A stretch of DNA of 64,000 nt, taken from contig NZ_KE386569.1 in the NCBI RefSeq assembly GCF_000427625.1, positions 1,914,591 to 1,978,590 on the forward strand, written 5' to 3'. Each line of letters starts with the position of its first letter. The first letter of the stretch is position 1. This document shows, one piece after another, positions 8,715 through 18,243 of the stretch. The notes below the pieces were generated by a model. That model saw nothing but the letters and a program-made list of their open reading frames with translations, was not told where the DNA came from and did not search any database. Source of the DNA: Methylobacter luteus IMV-B-3098 (lineage in GTDB: Bacteria; Pseudomonadota; Gammaproteobacteria; Methylococcales; Methylomonadaceae). A program made the position numbers and the translations under genes.

Positions 8715-9539
8715 ATGGCACACTTTACATTAAGCGGCATATACATTTACCCGGTAAAATCATTGGCAGGCATCAGCGCGTCCCATTGGCCCGTAACCGA
8801 AACCGGACTTCTGCATGACAGAAAATGGCTGCTTATCGATAGCAACCGGCAATTTCTGAGCCAACGCAGACTGCCGCGAATGGCCCTAATTAAAACGGCA
8901 TTGACCGAAAACGACCTGATCCTGTCCGCGCCGGACATGAAAAACCTGGTGCTGCCGCTGATGCCCGCTGACGGCGAAATCATCAACAGCACCATCTGGC
9001 ACGATCAGTGCGATGCCCGCAGCGTATCATCGGGAGCCGATCGATGGCTGAGCCGTTTTTTAAACACCGACTGCAGGCTTGTATACCAGCCCGATGACGT
9101 GGTCCGCCAAGTCGACCCCGATTATGCGCATGCCACTGACCAAGTCTCGTTTGCCGACGGCTTTCCTTTCCTGATTATTTCAGAGAATTCGCTGGTTTCA
9201 TTAAATCATGAAATGGGACTGGATTTACCGATGGCTCGCTTCAGACCCAACCTGGTCATTGCTGGCTGCCCCGCTTATGCTGAAGACAGCTGGCGCGAAA
9301 TCCGCATTGGCTCTATTGATTTTAGACTTCCCAAAGCCTGCTCGCGTTGCTCGGTGCCAACAATTGATCCTGAAACCGCACAAACAGGAAAAGAACCCCT
9401 GAGAACGCTTAACCGCGTCAGAAATTGGCAAAATAAAGTCTACTTCGGGCAAAATGCCCTGCACAATCAGTGCGGCGCGTTGAGTATCGGCGATATTGTC
9501 CAGGTCAAATTGACCGGCCCGAATCAGCCGCCGATTTAA
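8715..9539 (+). CDS. MOSC domain protein (YcbX-like)
   Basis: 274 residues with an N-terminal beta-barrel (MOSC_N, about 1-120) and a C-terminal MOSC domain. The expected active cysteine is in CSRCSVPTID, followed by FGQNALHNQCGALSIGD. MOSC proteins bind the sulfurated molybdenum cofactor; YcbX relatives reduce N-hydroxylated bases together with a flavin reductase. This protein has no fused 2Fe-2S ferredoxin domain. It stands alone, with a terminator just downstream. The exact substrate cannot be told from sequence. Confidence 0.85.
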   Translation: MAHFTLSGIYIYPVKSLAGISASHWPVTETGLLHDRKWLLIDSNRQFLSQRRLPRMALIKTALTENDLILSAPDMKNLVLPLMPADGEIINSTIWHDQCDARSVSSGADRWLSRFLNTDCRLVYQPDDVVRQVDPDYAHATDQVSFADGFPFLIISENSLVSLNHEMGLDLPMARFRPNLVIAGCPAYAEDSWREIRIGSIDFRLPKACSRCSVPTIDPETAQTGKEPLRTLNRVRNWQNKVYFGQNALHNQCGALSIGDIVQVKLTGPNQPPI

Positions 9540-9550
9540 CCAAAATCCGT

Positions 9551-9575
9551 AAAAGGCGGCCTCAGCCGTCTTTTT
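9551..9575 (+). terminator. Terminator after the MOSC gene
   Basis: AAAAGGCGGC, loop CTCA, GCCGTCTTTTT: a six-pair stem with a G-T pair and a T run, 12 bases after the stop codon. A second small hairpin (GGACGA / TCGTCC) follows within 25 bases. Confidence 0.7.
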
Positions 9576-9677
9576 ATGTCAAAAGGACGACTAAAATCGT
9601 CCCCGCATTTAAACTATGCCATTTTTTAATGACTCCCCGAATAAGCCCCAGCCTTTTTGCCCTATTTTTATTGAAAC

Positions 9678-11501
9678 ATGCCTAAAGCCCTTCTTTTCGT
9701 TGTTATTCTGCTTTTATCTTACGGTTTTTGGCTAAGCGATGAATTTAAAGGCATTGCGATGGGCATCTCGATTTTTCTCTTCGGCATGCTGTCTCTGGAG
9801 CAAGGCTTCAAGGCTTTTACCGGCGGCATGCTGGAGCGGATTCTGCAAAAAACCACGGATACGACCTGGAAAAGTCTCAGCTTTGGCATTGTGTCAACGA
9901 TGTTGATGCAATCGAGCACCCTGGTTTCGATTATCACCATTTCCTTTTTAAGCGCCGGCCTGCTTGATTTAATAGCGGGCATCGGCATCATATTCGGCGC
10001 TAATCTCGGGTCGACTACCGGAGCGTGGCTGATTGCCGGGCTAGGATTGAAAGTCAAAATTTCCGCTTACGCCATGCCCATGCTGGTTTTCGGCGTTTTA
10101 TGCAGTTTCCAGAACAACAAACAGTTAAAAGGCATTGGCTATATCTTGACGGGATTGGGCTTTCTTTTCCTTGGCATTCACTATATGAAGGAAAGCTTCG
10201 AGACTTTTGAAAATACGATCAAGCTGGCCGATTACGCCATCCCGGGCTTAAAAGGACTGCTGATTTACACATTAGTGGGCATCATCGCCACCATGATCAT
10301 GCAATCCAGCCATGCCACGCTGGTACTGATCATCACGGCACTATCCGTACATCAAATCACTTATGACAATGCGCTGGCGCTGGCCATCGGCTCCAACATC
10401 GGCACGACCTTCACCGCCGTCATTGGCTCACTGAGCGCCAATGTCCAGGGCAAACGACTGGCCGGCGCGCATCTGTTGTTCAATCTGCTGACCGGCATTA
10501 TCGCCCTGATCTTCATCAGGGAATTTATCATTGCCGTTGATATGATCAATGCCGCATTAGGCATCGCCGCCGCGGACAATACGCTGAAACTGGCGACTTT
10601 TCATAGCTTGTTTAATCTGGTCGGCGTTGTCATTATGCTGCCTTTCATGAATCATCTGGCCGCCTTGCTGGAAAAAATATTCGTAGAGAAACGCCCCAAC
10701 CTTTTCAGGCCCAAATACTTAAATTCGTCCGCCACAGGCTTTCCTGAAACGGTCGTCGAGTCGGTCAGACTGGAAAGCATTCATTTGTACGAGCACGGCA
10801 TCCATATCATCCTGCACACATTTGGCTTGCGCAAACGCAATCTCTCGGATCAATCTGATCTCAAACAACTGATAGAACATAACAACGGGCCCGTTGAATA
10901 CGATATCGATGCGGGCTATGAGAAAAGAATAAAAGGCATCTACAGCGCCATCATTGCCTTTATCAGTCAGGCCAATTTCACATGGGAAATGAAACAATCG
11001 TCCAAACTCACCTGGCTGCGCGATGCCAACCGGATGCTGGTGGAGGCCATTAAAGATACCAAACATTTACAGAAAAACTGGGGGCGGTCCAGAACTTCAA
11101 AAAACCAGGCCACAAGAGACGAATATAAAAAAATCGCTTACCAGATAGTCCTGCTGATCCAGCAGATTGAAAAGTTCAGACAGGAGATTGCAGAGAACGA
11201 ATTACCGCTATTGTCACTGGATGTTTTAAAAGTGTCGATTGAAGACGAGGATATGCAGATGAACCGCTCCATTGATACCTTGATTCGGGAGCGAAAAATC
11301 ACGCCTGAAACCGGATCGTCTTTAATCAACGACAGCACTTATATGTACAACATCAAGAAAAATCTGATCAAAACTGCCGAAACGCTATTTGTGCATGACA
11401 ATGCCAACACTATGCGCATTGAACAGCAATTAGCCCTCAATGAAGCCGAGATCAAGGAAATCGTTCAAGCGGTGGATGCGCCCATAACAGACAATCTGTA
11501 G
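9678..11501 (+). CDS. Na+/phosphate cotransporter family protein with PhoU-like tail
   Basis: 607 residues. The membrane half holds the two inverted PNaS repeats, each with the QSS motif (MQSSTLVSIITISF near 75 and MQSSHATLVLIITAL near 210) and GSNIGTTFTAVIGS. The C-terminal 250 residues are helical and charged, like the PhoU-type regulatory tail of this family. It takes up phosphate with sodium, or exports it as E. coli YjbB does. The direction cannot be read from sequence. A small coiled-coil gene follows closely. Confidence 0.9.
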   Translation: MPKALLFVVILLLSYGFWLSDEFKGIAMGISIFLFGMLSLEQGFKAFTGGMLERILQKTTDTTWKSLSFGIVSTMLMQSSTLVSIITISFLSAGLLDLIAGIGIIFGANLGSTTGAWLIAGLGLKVKISAYAMPMLVFGVLCSFQNNKQLKGIGYILTGLGFLFLGIHYMKESFETFENTIKLADYAIPGLKGLLIYTLVGIIATMIMQSSHATLVLIITALSVHQITYDNALALAIGSNIGTTFTAVIGSLSANVQGKRLAGAHLLFNLLTGIIALIFIREFIIAVDMINAALGIAAADNTLKLATFHSLFNLVGVVIMLPFMNHLAALLEKIFVEKRPNLFRPKYLNSSATGFPETVVESVRLESIHLYEHGIHIILHTFGLRKRNLSDQSDLKQLIEHNNGPVEYDIDAGYEKRIKGIYSAIIAFISQANFTWEMKQSSKLTWLRDANRMLVEAIKDTKHLQKNWGRSRTSKNQATRDEYKKIAYQIVLLIQQIEKFRQEIAENELPLLSLDVLKVSIEDEDMQMNRSIDTLIRERKITPETGSSLINDSTYMYNIKKNLIKTAETLFVHDNANTMRIEQQLALNEAEIKEIVQAVDAPITDNL

Positions 11502-11550
11502 ATTAGGATTATACTCGACAGTACTTTTTTAATTCTTGCTTCCACCCGCC

Positions 11551-11814
11551 ATGAATAAAGAAAAGCTATTGCATAAATTACAAGCCTTTTTTGACCCTGC
11601 CCAAAAAAGGAAAAAACGCCATATAGAAGAGTTAAAAAAGATCCTGAGGAAACTCAAGAAAAAAGAACAGAAGATCACGGGCAAAATAGAACAGGCTGAT
11701 GATGACTGTTTGAAAAAACTGTATCAAACCGAACTGGAAATCATCCGCCTGCAACGCAAAAAAGGCATCGACGTTCTGCAACAGCTTAGGGAACATAAAG
11801 GCTCGTCCGACTAA
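11551..11814 (+). CDS. Small highly charged coiled-coil protein
   Basis: 87 residues from ATG 11551, nearly all helical and rich in Lys and Glu, with a heptad-like pattern through most of its length (for example ELKKILRKLKKKEQKITGK). No family recognised. It starts 50 bases after the Na/Pi cotransporter and is probably cotranscribed. Codon use looks natural, and a long in-frame coiled coil is unlikely by chance. No good ribosome site is visible, which lowers certainty about the start. Confidence 0.6.
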   Translation: MNKEKLLHKLQAFFDPAQKRKKRHIEELKKILRKLKKKEQKITGKIEQADDDCLKKLYQTELEIIRLQRKKGIDVLQQLREHKGSSD

Positions 11815-12037
11815 ACCGCTCTCTACCACGCTTTTTTCGCGTCCGGTGCGGTCTTTACTAAAGCGAGCGCGTACAGTAGTATGCTCGGCAACGATTTCAT
11901 CAAATCAAAAATTGCATCTAATAGTTTGTAATGCAAAATACTTATAGAAAGTTTGCTGATCAGCTTATTGGCTGATCTGACTACAGTTCCCGACTATTAA
12001 ATCAACTTCCATAACGCGACAACCACATACAGACCTC

Positions 12038-13699
12038 ATGCCCACAAACGAAAATCTGCCATCGTCAAATTTTATTCGCCACATCATCGACAACGATATC
12101 AAGGAAAACAAAAATAGCGGAAAAGTCGCCACCCGGTTTCCGCCTGAGCCCAATGGCTATCTGCATATCGGCCACGCGAAATCGATCTGTCTGAATTTCG
12201 GCATTGCCCGCGAATACAACGGCACTTGCAACCTGCGCTTCGATGACACGAATCCTGAAAAAGAAAGTGATGAATATGTACAATCCATTAAACGAGACGT
12301 GCAATGGCTGGGCTTTCAGTGGACGGAATTACGCCATGCCTCGGATTATTTTGAACAACTGCACGACTATGCCGTACAGTTAATCAAAGATGGCAAAGCT
12401 TATGTTGACAGTCTGTCGGCCGAACAAATCAGAGCCTATCGGGGCACCTTGACCGAACCAGGCAAGGAAAGCCCGGACAGAAACCGGTCCGTAGAAGAAA
12501 ACCTCGATCTATTCAAACGCATGCGCGACGGCGAGTTCGCCGACGGCCAATACGTGCTGCGCGCCAAGATCGACATGGCATCGCCGAATATCAACATGCG
12601 CGATCCGGCGCTGTACAGAATCCGCCGCGTCCATCATCAACGCACCGGCGACGACTGGTGCATCTATCCGATGTACGATTACACACATTGCATTTCCGAC
12701 GCGCTTGAAGGCATTACGCATTCGCTGTGCACACTGGAGTTTGAAGATCATCGTCCTCTTTACGACTGGGTACTGGACCAGCTCAAAACGCCCTGCCATC
12801 CGCAACAAATAGAATTTGCCCGCTTGCAATTGGAATACACTATCGTCAGCAAGCGCAAACTCAACCAGCTCGTCACTGAAAAACACGTCAACGGCTGGGA
12901 TGATCCGCGTATGCCGACTGTCGCAGGTCTGCGCCGTGCGGGTTTTACGCCTAAATCAATACGTGATTTTTGCGAGCGCATCGGAGTAACCAAACAACAT
13001 TCATGGATAGAAATGAGCATGCTGGAATACTGCATCCGCGAAGATCTCAATGAAAATGCGCCCCGCGCGATGGCGGTACTGCGGCCTTTGCGTTTGGTCA
13101 TCGAAAATTATCCCGATGACCAAACCGAATACATGGAAATCAGCAATCATCCTCAGAAGCCCGAATTCGGCAAACGCGAAGTTGCCTTTTCCAAAGTCGT
13201 GCTGATTGAACAGGATGATTTCGCCGAAGTGCCGCCGCCAAAATTCAAGCGTCTGATAGAAGGCGGCGAAGTCCGTCTGCGTGGCGCTTATGTCATTAAA
13301 TGCAGCGAAGTCATCAAGGATGCCAACGGCAACATTACGGAACTGCGCTGCACCTACGACCCTGACACGCTGGGCAAAAATCCGGAAGGCCGCAAGGTCA
13401 AAGGCGTCATACATTGGGTCTCCGAAGCGCACGCACGGCTGGCGGAAGTGCGCCTGTACGACCGCCTGTTTAAAGTGCCCAATCCGGATAATGAAGAGAA
13501 CTTCCTTGATGCATTGAACCCCAACTCGCTGGAAGTGCTGACAGACTGCCGCGTCGAATCCAGCCTCGCTGATGCGAAGCCCGAAAGCCGCTACCAGTTT
13601 GAACGCACCGGCTATTTCTGTCTGGATGCCGACAGCGTTGACGGCAAGCTGGTATTCAACAGGACAGTGACCCTGCGCGATAGCTGGGAAAAAGACTGA
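12038..13699 (+). CDS. glnS: Glutaminyl-tRNA synthetase
   Basis: Charges tRNA-Gln with glutamine. This is a class I synthetase of 553 residues, the usual length. The signature [15 protein letters not shown] (HIGH) lies near residues 35-50 and the second catalytic motif is VSKRKL near 270. The C-terminal half is the two-barrel anticodon domain. A dyad (GATCAGC / GCTGATC at 11958-11977) lies in the leader. A strong terminator follows at 13729. Confidence 0.97.
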   Translation: MPTNENLPSSNFIRHIIDNDIKENKNSGKVATRFPPEPNGYLHIGHAKSICLNFGIAREYNGTCNLRFDDTNPEKESDEYVQSIKRDVQWLGFQWTELRHASDYFEQLHDYAVQLIKDGKAYVDSLSAEQIRAYRGTLTEPGKESPDRNRSVEENLDLFKRMRDGEFADGQYVLRAKIDMASPNINMRDPALYRIRRVHHQRTGDDWCIYPMYDYTHCISDALEGITHSLCTLEFEDHRPLYDWVLDQLKTPCHPQQIEFARLQLEYTIVSKRKLNQLVTEKHVNGWDDPRMPTVAGLRRAGFTPKSIRDFCERIGVTKQHSWIEMSMLEYCIREDLNENAPRAMAVLRPLRLVIENYPDDQTEYMEISNHPQKPEFGKREVAFSKVVLIEQDDFAEVPPPKFKRLIEGGEVRLRGAYVIKCSEVIKDANGNITELRCTYDPDTLGKNPEGRKVKGVIHWVSEAHARLAEVRLYDRLFKVPNPDNEENFLDALNPNSLEVLTDCRVESSLADAKPESRYQFERTGYFCLDADSVDGKLVFNRTVTLRDSWEKD

Positions 13700-13728
13700 T
13701 TGCTTTAAAACTCAATCCGTTCTGACCA

Positions 13729-13761
13729 AGAGTTGTCCATACTATGGACAACTCTTTTCTT
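13729..13761 (+). terminator. Strong terminator after glnS
   Basis: A perfect 12-base stem, AGAGTTGTCCAT / ATGGACAACTCT, with loop ACT and a following TTTTCTT. It lies 30 bases after the glnS stop. It may also serve the convergent gene ending at 13848, although the T run favours the plus strand. Confidence 0.9.
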
Positions 13762-13847
13762 CACTCTGGCTTAGAGCGCATGCAAACCGTCAACTGGCTA
13801 TATGCACTCTAACGCCCAGGATTATTGCTGTGCCTATAAGTGATGAG

Positions 13848-14492
13848 TCAGCGTGCGTTTTTGGCGTTGGCTTCTATCAGCGCAGCCATCGATTCGGCCT
13901 CAAAGTTTCCGCACTCCCTCAACCCCGAAATGACGCTAATCTGGTTCTGCTCCGGCTGGTTTTGGCTCACCTTCCATTTGCCTGACAGTTTTGTAATGGT
14001 AATTTCGATGCCGACGATAGCCTCGATCAACTTCTCCGTAAACTCGTAAGGTGCATCCGATACTGCCCATGGATTGGAAAAAGCCGCTTCATTATGCGCC
14101 GTCAGCGCCTCAAGATGAGAACGTAACCATGAAGCATCGTCAATAACGCGCAGCCAACCATAGGCATGAACAACGGCATAATTCCAGGTAGGCACTACTT
14201 TTCCGTTTTCCTGCCTGGAAGCGTACCAGGATGGGCTAATATAAGCGTCCGAACCGTGAAACACAGTCAGCACCTCAACATCTTTCTCCAGATCCGACCA
14301 CATTGGATTAGAGCGGGCAACATGGCCGCGCAAAACACCGAACGGCGCCGGTTCGGCTGATAAGTGCAGCGGAATGTGATTTGCGTTCAGTCCGCTTGCG
14401 GATAACGTAATGAGCGTAGCAAGAGGCCGGGCACGAACCAGATCATGCATGACTTCGATTCTGGGCTCATCAAAATGCTTCGGTATATACAT
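13848..14492 (-). CDS. PaiB-type FMN-binding split-barrel protein
   Basis: 214 residues with the PaiB pattern: MYIPKHF at the start, ATLITL, LRGHVARSNPMW, and the central SPSWYASR ... VPTWNYAVVHAYG. The family binds flavin and was first described as a negative regulator of sporulation and protease genes in Bacillus, but most members probably act as flavin or heme enzymes. The start follows AGAAGGAAAATCC. It stands alone, convergent with glnS. The function in this organism is not clear from sequence. Confidence 0.9.
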   Translation of the reverse strand: MYIPKHFDEPRIEVMHDLVRARPLATLITLSASGLNANHIPLHLSAEPAPFGVLRGHVARSNPMWSDLEKDVEVLTVFHGSDAYISPSWYASRQENGKVVPTWNYAVVHAYGWLRVIDDASWLRSHLEALTAHNEAAFSNPWAVSDAPYEFTEKLIEAIVGIEITITKLSGKWKVSQNQPEQNQISVISGLRECGNFEAESMAALIEANAKNAR

Positions 14493-14613
14493 GGATTTTC
14501 CTTCTCAAAATATTTCATTAAAAACAGGCAGGAACAGAGTGCGTGCAGATAAAGCGCTTTTGATAGGGAACCGTATCGTATAAAAGCCCTTGCCTGCGTC
14601 ATTTTTTCCAATT

Positions 14614-15465
14614 TTACAATTTTGAAGAATCGACATATTTCTCGCCGTTAAAAATGTAAGTCACATTCTTGGCGGGAACTATGGAGACGCCGTCCTCTCC
14701 GCTTTCAGTGCCGGTGCGGGTAACTAGCAAATCCGGATAATCGATATTCTTGCCCGGAACAATTGACAGGGTTCCTGTATAACGCCAGCACGGTATCGAG
14801 CCGCCTTTATCGGAAGGCGCCGGCTCAGATGCCCCATCACAAGCACCGGAATTATCTCCATCCGTTTGCACGTATCCGAGATCGCGCCAGTTGTTTTTCG
14901 AATAAGCGAACAGCGTCTTTCCTGACTCGAAAAAACCGCCCATGCCGCCTCCGGTCTCAATCATGAATGCGATGTTATCCGGAGACAGTTGAAGTATTTC
15001 GGCTTGTTTCACTTCCGGGGCATCGCCCCACTCACCGAAATCGCCAAATTTTGGCTGCTTCGATATGACCTGCCAGTCACCATCTACCTGCTTGTAAGTG
15101 ATAGAGCCCACTTCAACACCCTGGGCATGAGTTTTAACTATTGCACCGGATTGCGGGTCGACTTCCTGAGTTTTCATGAATATGACATGAAGCTCATCAC
15201 TGCCCAACTTGAATGATTGCTCAAACCAGATGCTGCTCAGTTCATTAGTCGAGATTCTGACTTTTCCATTTGAATCGGTAACGTCGAATAACTCTTCCAA
15301 GGCAGTTGTATGATCAGGGGTAACAGAAAGGCCTTGCGATAAGAAAGCCGAATTTTGACCGTCCTCTCGGCTATAAAAAAATACAGAGACAGCTATGGAA
15401 ATAATCAGTGTTCCAGCTAACGCGGCAATGAGACGTGTTTGTTTCAATGATAATTTTTGGTTCAT
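14614..15465 (-). CDS. Hypothetical single-pass membrane protein, periplasmic domain
   Basis: 283 residues. Residues 12-30 are hydrophobic (LIAALAGTLIISIAVSVFF) and act as an uncleaved anchor or signal. The rest is a soluble periplasmic domain with beta-rich segments and two cysteines about 13 residues apart (SGACDGAS ... SIPCWRYTG) that could form a disulfide. No family recognised. The start follows AAGAGAGAAA. The PaiB-like gene lies downstream 120 bases away on the same strand. Confidence 0.6.
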   Translation of the reverse strand: MNQKLSLKQTRLIAALAGTLIISIAVSVFFYSREDGQNSAFLSQGLSVTPDHTTALEELFDVTDSNGKVRISTNELSSIWFEQSFKLGSDELHVIFMKTQEVDPQSGAIVKTHAQGVEVGSITYKQVDGDWQVISKQPKFGDFGEWGDAPEVKQAEILQLSPDNIAFMIETGGGMGGFFESGKTLFAYSKNNWRDLGYVQTDGDNSGACDGASEPAPSDKGGSIPCWRYTGTLSIVPGKNIDYPDLLVTRTGTESGEDGVSIVPAKNVTYIFNGEKYVDSSKL

Positions 15466-15806
15466 TTTCTCTCTTATTAAATCCGTTAATTAAAAGATTA
15501 AAGCCTGACGCTACGGGAGAACAGACCTCAAAAACATGTATTAATTTTTCATGTCAAGTTAAAGATTACCTAATTTGCCGAGCAAATTTACAAGACTCTA
15601 CTGCTCAAACATTACTTCATCCTTATGCGACGAGCATATTTTGATCGTAAGACTGTACAATTACCAGGAAATAGAAAAGCTCTTTAAAACCAGTTAATCC
15701 TGCACAAAAAACCTCTGCGGCATTTTTTCTGTTTGTCACATTACTGTAATAAACTCATCCTATTCTTGCTGGTTAATCAGAAATTTCCAGTAATTATTTT
15801 TCCCTA
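15466..15806. other. 340-base intergenic region between divergent genes
   Basis: The region separates the leftward membrane-protein gene from the rightward EAL gene and must hold both promoters. It is AT-rich. I see no convincing hairpin, repeat or small gene in it. Confidence 0.5.
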
Positions 15807-16661
15807 ATGCATAATGAATTAATCGCCATTCTCGGCGACCAAAAACTAACTCCTCATTTCCAGCCTATCGTGTCTTTAGCTCAAAAGAAAATCATGGGTT
15901 ACGAAGCATTAATCCGCGGTCCCTACGACAGCCCGTTGCATAGCCCACTCAATCTATTCGCCGCCGCCGAGCGCTTTGATTTAAGCGCAAAACTGGAATT
16001 CATCTGCCGGGAAATCACTATCAAACGCTACGCAGACTTAAACATTAATGAAAAACTGTTTATAAACGTAAGCCCTTCCTTACTTTTGCAACCAAAATTT
16101 AAAAAAGGCGAAACGCTGAGATTTCTGAAGGTATTTGGCGTTGACCCCCGCTCTGTGGTCATTGAACTTACAGAACATCAACCGACTGATGACTATGGGT
16201 TAATGCGCGAGGCGGTCAGCCATTATCGGAACATGGGTTTTGAAATTGCACTGGACGATCTGGGCGCCGGCTATTCGGGGTTAAGGCTATGGTCTGAATT
16301 ACTTCCTGACTATGTAAAAATAGACAAACACTTTATTCAAAAACTGGATAAGGACCCTGTCAAGCTGAATTTTGTCAAATCCATTCTAAGCATGGCGACG
16401 GCGTTGAACTGCCAGGTCATTGCCGAAGGGATCGAAACAGCTGATGAATTCAAGGCCATAGAAAAAATTGGCATTGCTTATGCCCAAGGGTACTACTTTG
16501 GCAAGCCAATGGCGGCCCCGATTGAAAAACTCGACAATTCGCTATTTGCTACTAGCCATGCCGGACATTACGAACCCAATCTGTTTAGCCTGAGAAAAGC
16601 CTCTTATTTAGCCAGATACATAAAAGCCGGCTCATCAAAAACAGCCATCAGTGAAGCATGA
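15807..16661 (+). CDS. EAL-domain c-di-GMP phosphodiesterase
   Basis: 284 residues forming a stand-alone EAL domain with no GGDEF or sensor region. The catalytic signatures are present: EALIRG near 29, FINVSP, VIELTEHQ, ALDDLGAGYSGL, VKIDKHFI, VIAEGIET and QGYYFGKP. All metal and substrate residues appear intact, so it should hydrolyse c-di-GMP to pGpG. The last 40 residues are unrelated to the domain. With the PilZ proteins at 8.2 kb and 1.7 kb it points to active c-di-GMP signalling. Confidence 0.92.
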   Translation: MHNELIAILGDQKLTPHFQPIVSLAQKKIMGYEALIRGPYDSPLHSPLNLFAAAERFDLSAKLEFICREITIKRYADLNINEKLFINVSPSLLLQPKFKKGETLRFLKVFGVDPRSVVIELTEHQPTDDYGLMREAVSHYRNMGFEIALDDLGAGYSGLRLWSELLPDYVKIDKHFIQKLDKDPVKLNFVKSILSMATALNCQVIAEGIETADEFKAIEKIGIAYAQGYYFGKPMAAPIEKLDNSLFATSHAGHYEPNLFSLRKASYLARYIKAGSSKTAISEA

Positions 16662-16760
16662 CGAGTAACTATAATTAATGCAAATCAGCTCGCTACTCTA
16701 AAACTGGCTTCAATGACGACGCATAAATTGCCGTTGAAGCCAATTTGTTAAGATGAAGCC

Positions 16761-17450
16761 TTAATCTTCCATTCTGCCAATAAAACGATAAATTGCTGCG
16801 CCAAGCAATGCGCCAATGATAGGCGCCACCCAAAACAGCCACAGTTGGGCTATAGCCCAATCCCCGACATAAATTGCAACCCCTGTACTGCGCGCGGGAT
16901 TTACCGAAGTATTGGTCACCGGGATACTGATCAGGTGAATCAAAGTCAGACAAAAACCGATAGCGATAGGCGCAAAACCTTGCGGTGCGCGTATATCTGT
17001 CGCGCCAAGAATAACGAGCAGAAACACCATTGTCATAACGACTTCTGTGACTAAAGCCGACAGCAGAGAATAGCCGCCCGGAGAATGGGCTGCATAGCCA
17101 TTGGAAGCAAAACCTGCTGAAACATCAAACCCTGCTTTACCGCTGGCGATCAGATAAAGAACGCCTCCGGCCACGATGGCACCCAAGACTTGAGCAACGA
17201 TATAAGGCAACAATTCCCTCGCCGGGAATCGACCGTCAGCCCAGAGCCCGATAGAGACTGCGGGATTCAAATGACAACCGGAGATATGGCCGATTGCGTA
17301 AGCCATGGTCAGCACCGTTAAACCGAAAGCCAGCGCAACCCCTAGAAACCCGATGCCGAGATCAGGAAATGCGGCAGCCAGTACCGCACTGCCACACCCG
17401 CCGAGCACCAGCCAGAATGTCCCGAAGAATTCAGCAATATATTTTTTCAT
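16761..17450 (-). CDS. aqpZ: Aquaporin Z-type water channel
   Basis: 229 residues with six membrane segments and two NPA half-helices, HLNPAVSIG near 61-68 and SVNPARSTG near 183-190. The wide AqpZ pattern, rather than that of a glycerol facilitator, fits water transport. I choose ATG 17450 because AGGAG lies 6 bases upstream of it. The ATG at 17456 touches the ribosome site and is unlikely. It is a single gene, convergent with the EAL gene. Confidence 0.93.
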   Translation of the reverse strand: MKKYIAEFFGTFWLVLGGCGSAVLAAAFPDLGIGFLGVALAFGLTVLTMAYAIGHISGCHLNPAVSIGLWADGRFPARELLPYIVAQVLGAIVAGGVLYLIASGKAGFDVSAGFASNGYAAHSPGGYSLLSALVTEVVMTMVFLLVILGATDIRAPQGFAPIAIGFCLTLIHLISIPVTNTSVNPARSTGVAIYVGDWAIAQLWLFWVAPIIGALLGAAIYRFIGRMED

Positions 17451-17721
17451 ACTCATCTCCTTTTTGTGGTTATTGTTGTGTCCTACGTAATAACTAAGCG
17501 GCCATCACGGCGAACAGGATATAAGTTTGTTTATAAAATAATACATCTAAATATGTGCTTAGTGACCAAGTCTAAACTCTAACAGTAGCATGTCAAGAAA
17601 TTAATCATCGCCCTTTTTCAAACCCAAAAAGGTGCCTTGCTCCGCTATTTCACTCTCTTGAGACAGGGATGCAGAAACAAAATTATTAAAATCGAAGAAC
17701 TACTTGTGATAGCGTAATTAA

Positions 17722-18243
17722 TCATTCTGCATCAATCTGGACAAATCCCTCCCGATTCGGCATTTTCACTTCAGGCAGTGTTTCGGCATTCAAGACGTCG
17801 GTCTCCTTGATGATGCCGTTCAGATAGAGCAAATAAGCAGTGACGGCATACAACTGATCATGGCTCAGACTGCCCGGCGCATTTAACGGCATCGCCCGGC
17901 GCGTGAAATCGAAAATTGTCGTCGCATAAGGCCAATAAGTGCCGATTGTTTTATCGGGCGGATTATCGATTAATGAATGCCGGGCTCCGGCCAGTTCATC
18001 CGCACTGCCGCCTGTGCCCTCGACGCCATGACAGGACAGGCAATAAGCTTCATAAACCTGTTTGCCTTTTTCGGCATCGCCGCTGCCTTCGGGCAGCCCT
18101 TCACCGTCAGGAAAGACATCCATGTTCCAGCTCTCTATCAGATCCTTGGATGCCGGTTCATCCAGATGGGGACTAATTTTTTCCGCCTGTGCCGCATGCC
18201 AAAGACATAAGCAAACACAGGCCATCAAACTACGCATAAACAT
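17722..18243 (-). CDS. Periplasmic mono-heme cytochrome c, partner of the SoxC-type sulfite dehydrogenase
   Basis: About 173 residues with a signal peptide (MFMRSLMACVCLCLWHAAQA) and one heme site, CLSCH. The distal ligand is probably a Met in RRAMPLNAPGSLSHDQLYAV. I start at ATG 18243, behind GGAAGGGAG. The gene overlaps the end of the molybdoenzyme gene by 14 bases, as expected for a coupled redox pair. It should carry electrons from sulfite oxidation to the respiratory chain. It resembles the SoxD-like cytochromes of this type but has only one heme. Confidence 0.85.
   Translation of the reverse strand: MFMRSLMACVCLCLWHAAQAEKISPHLDEPASKDLIESWNMDVFPDGEGLPEGSGDAEKGKQVYEAYCLSCHGVEGTGGSADELAGARHSLIDNPPDKTIGTYWPYATTIFDFTRRAMPLNAPGSLSHDQLYAVTAYLLYLNGIIKETDVLNAETLPEVKMPNREGFVQIDAE

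Noticed and set aside
8579-8728. About 48-codon leftward frame between the PilZ and MOSC genes
   Set aside because: It overlaps the MOSC start and has no promoter or ribosome site, though its codon pattern looks natural.
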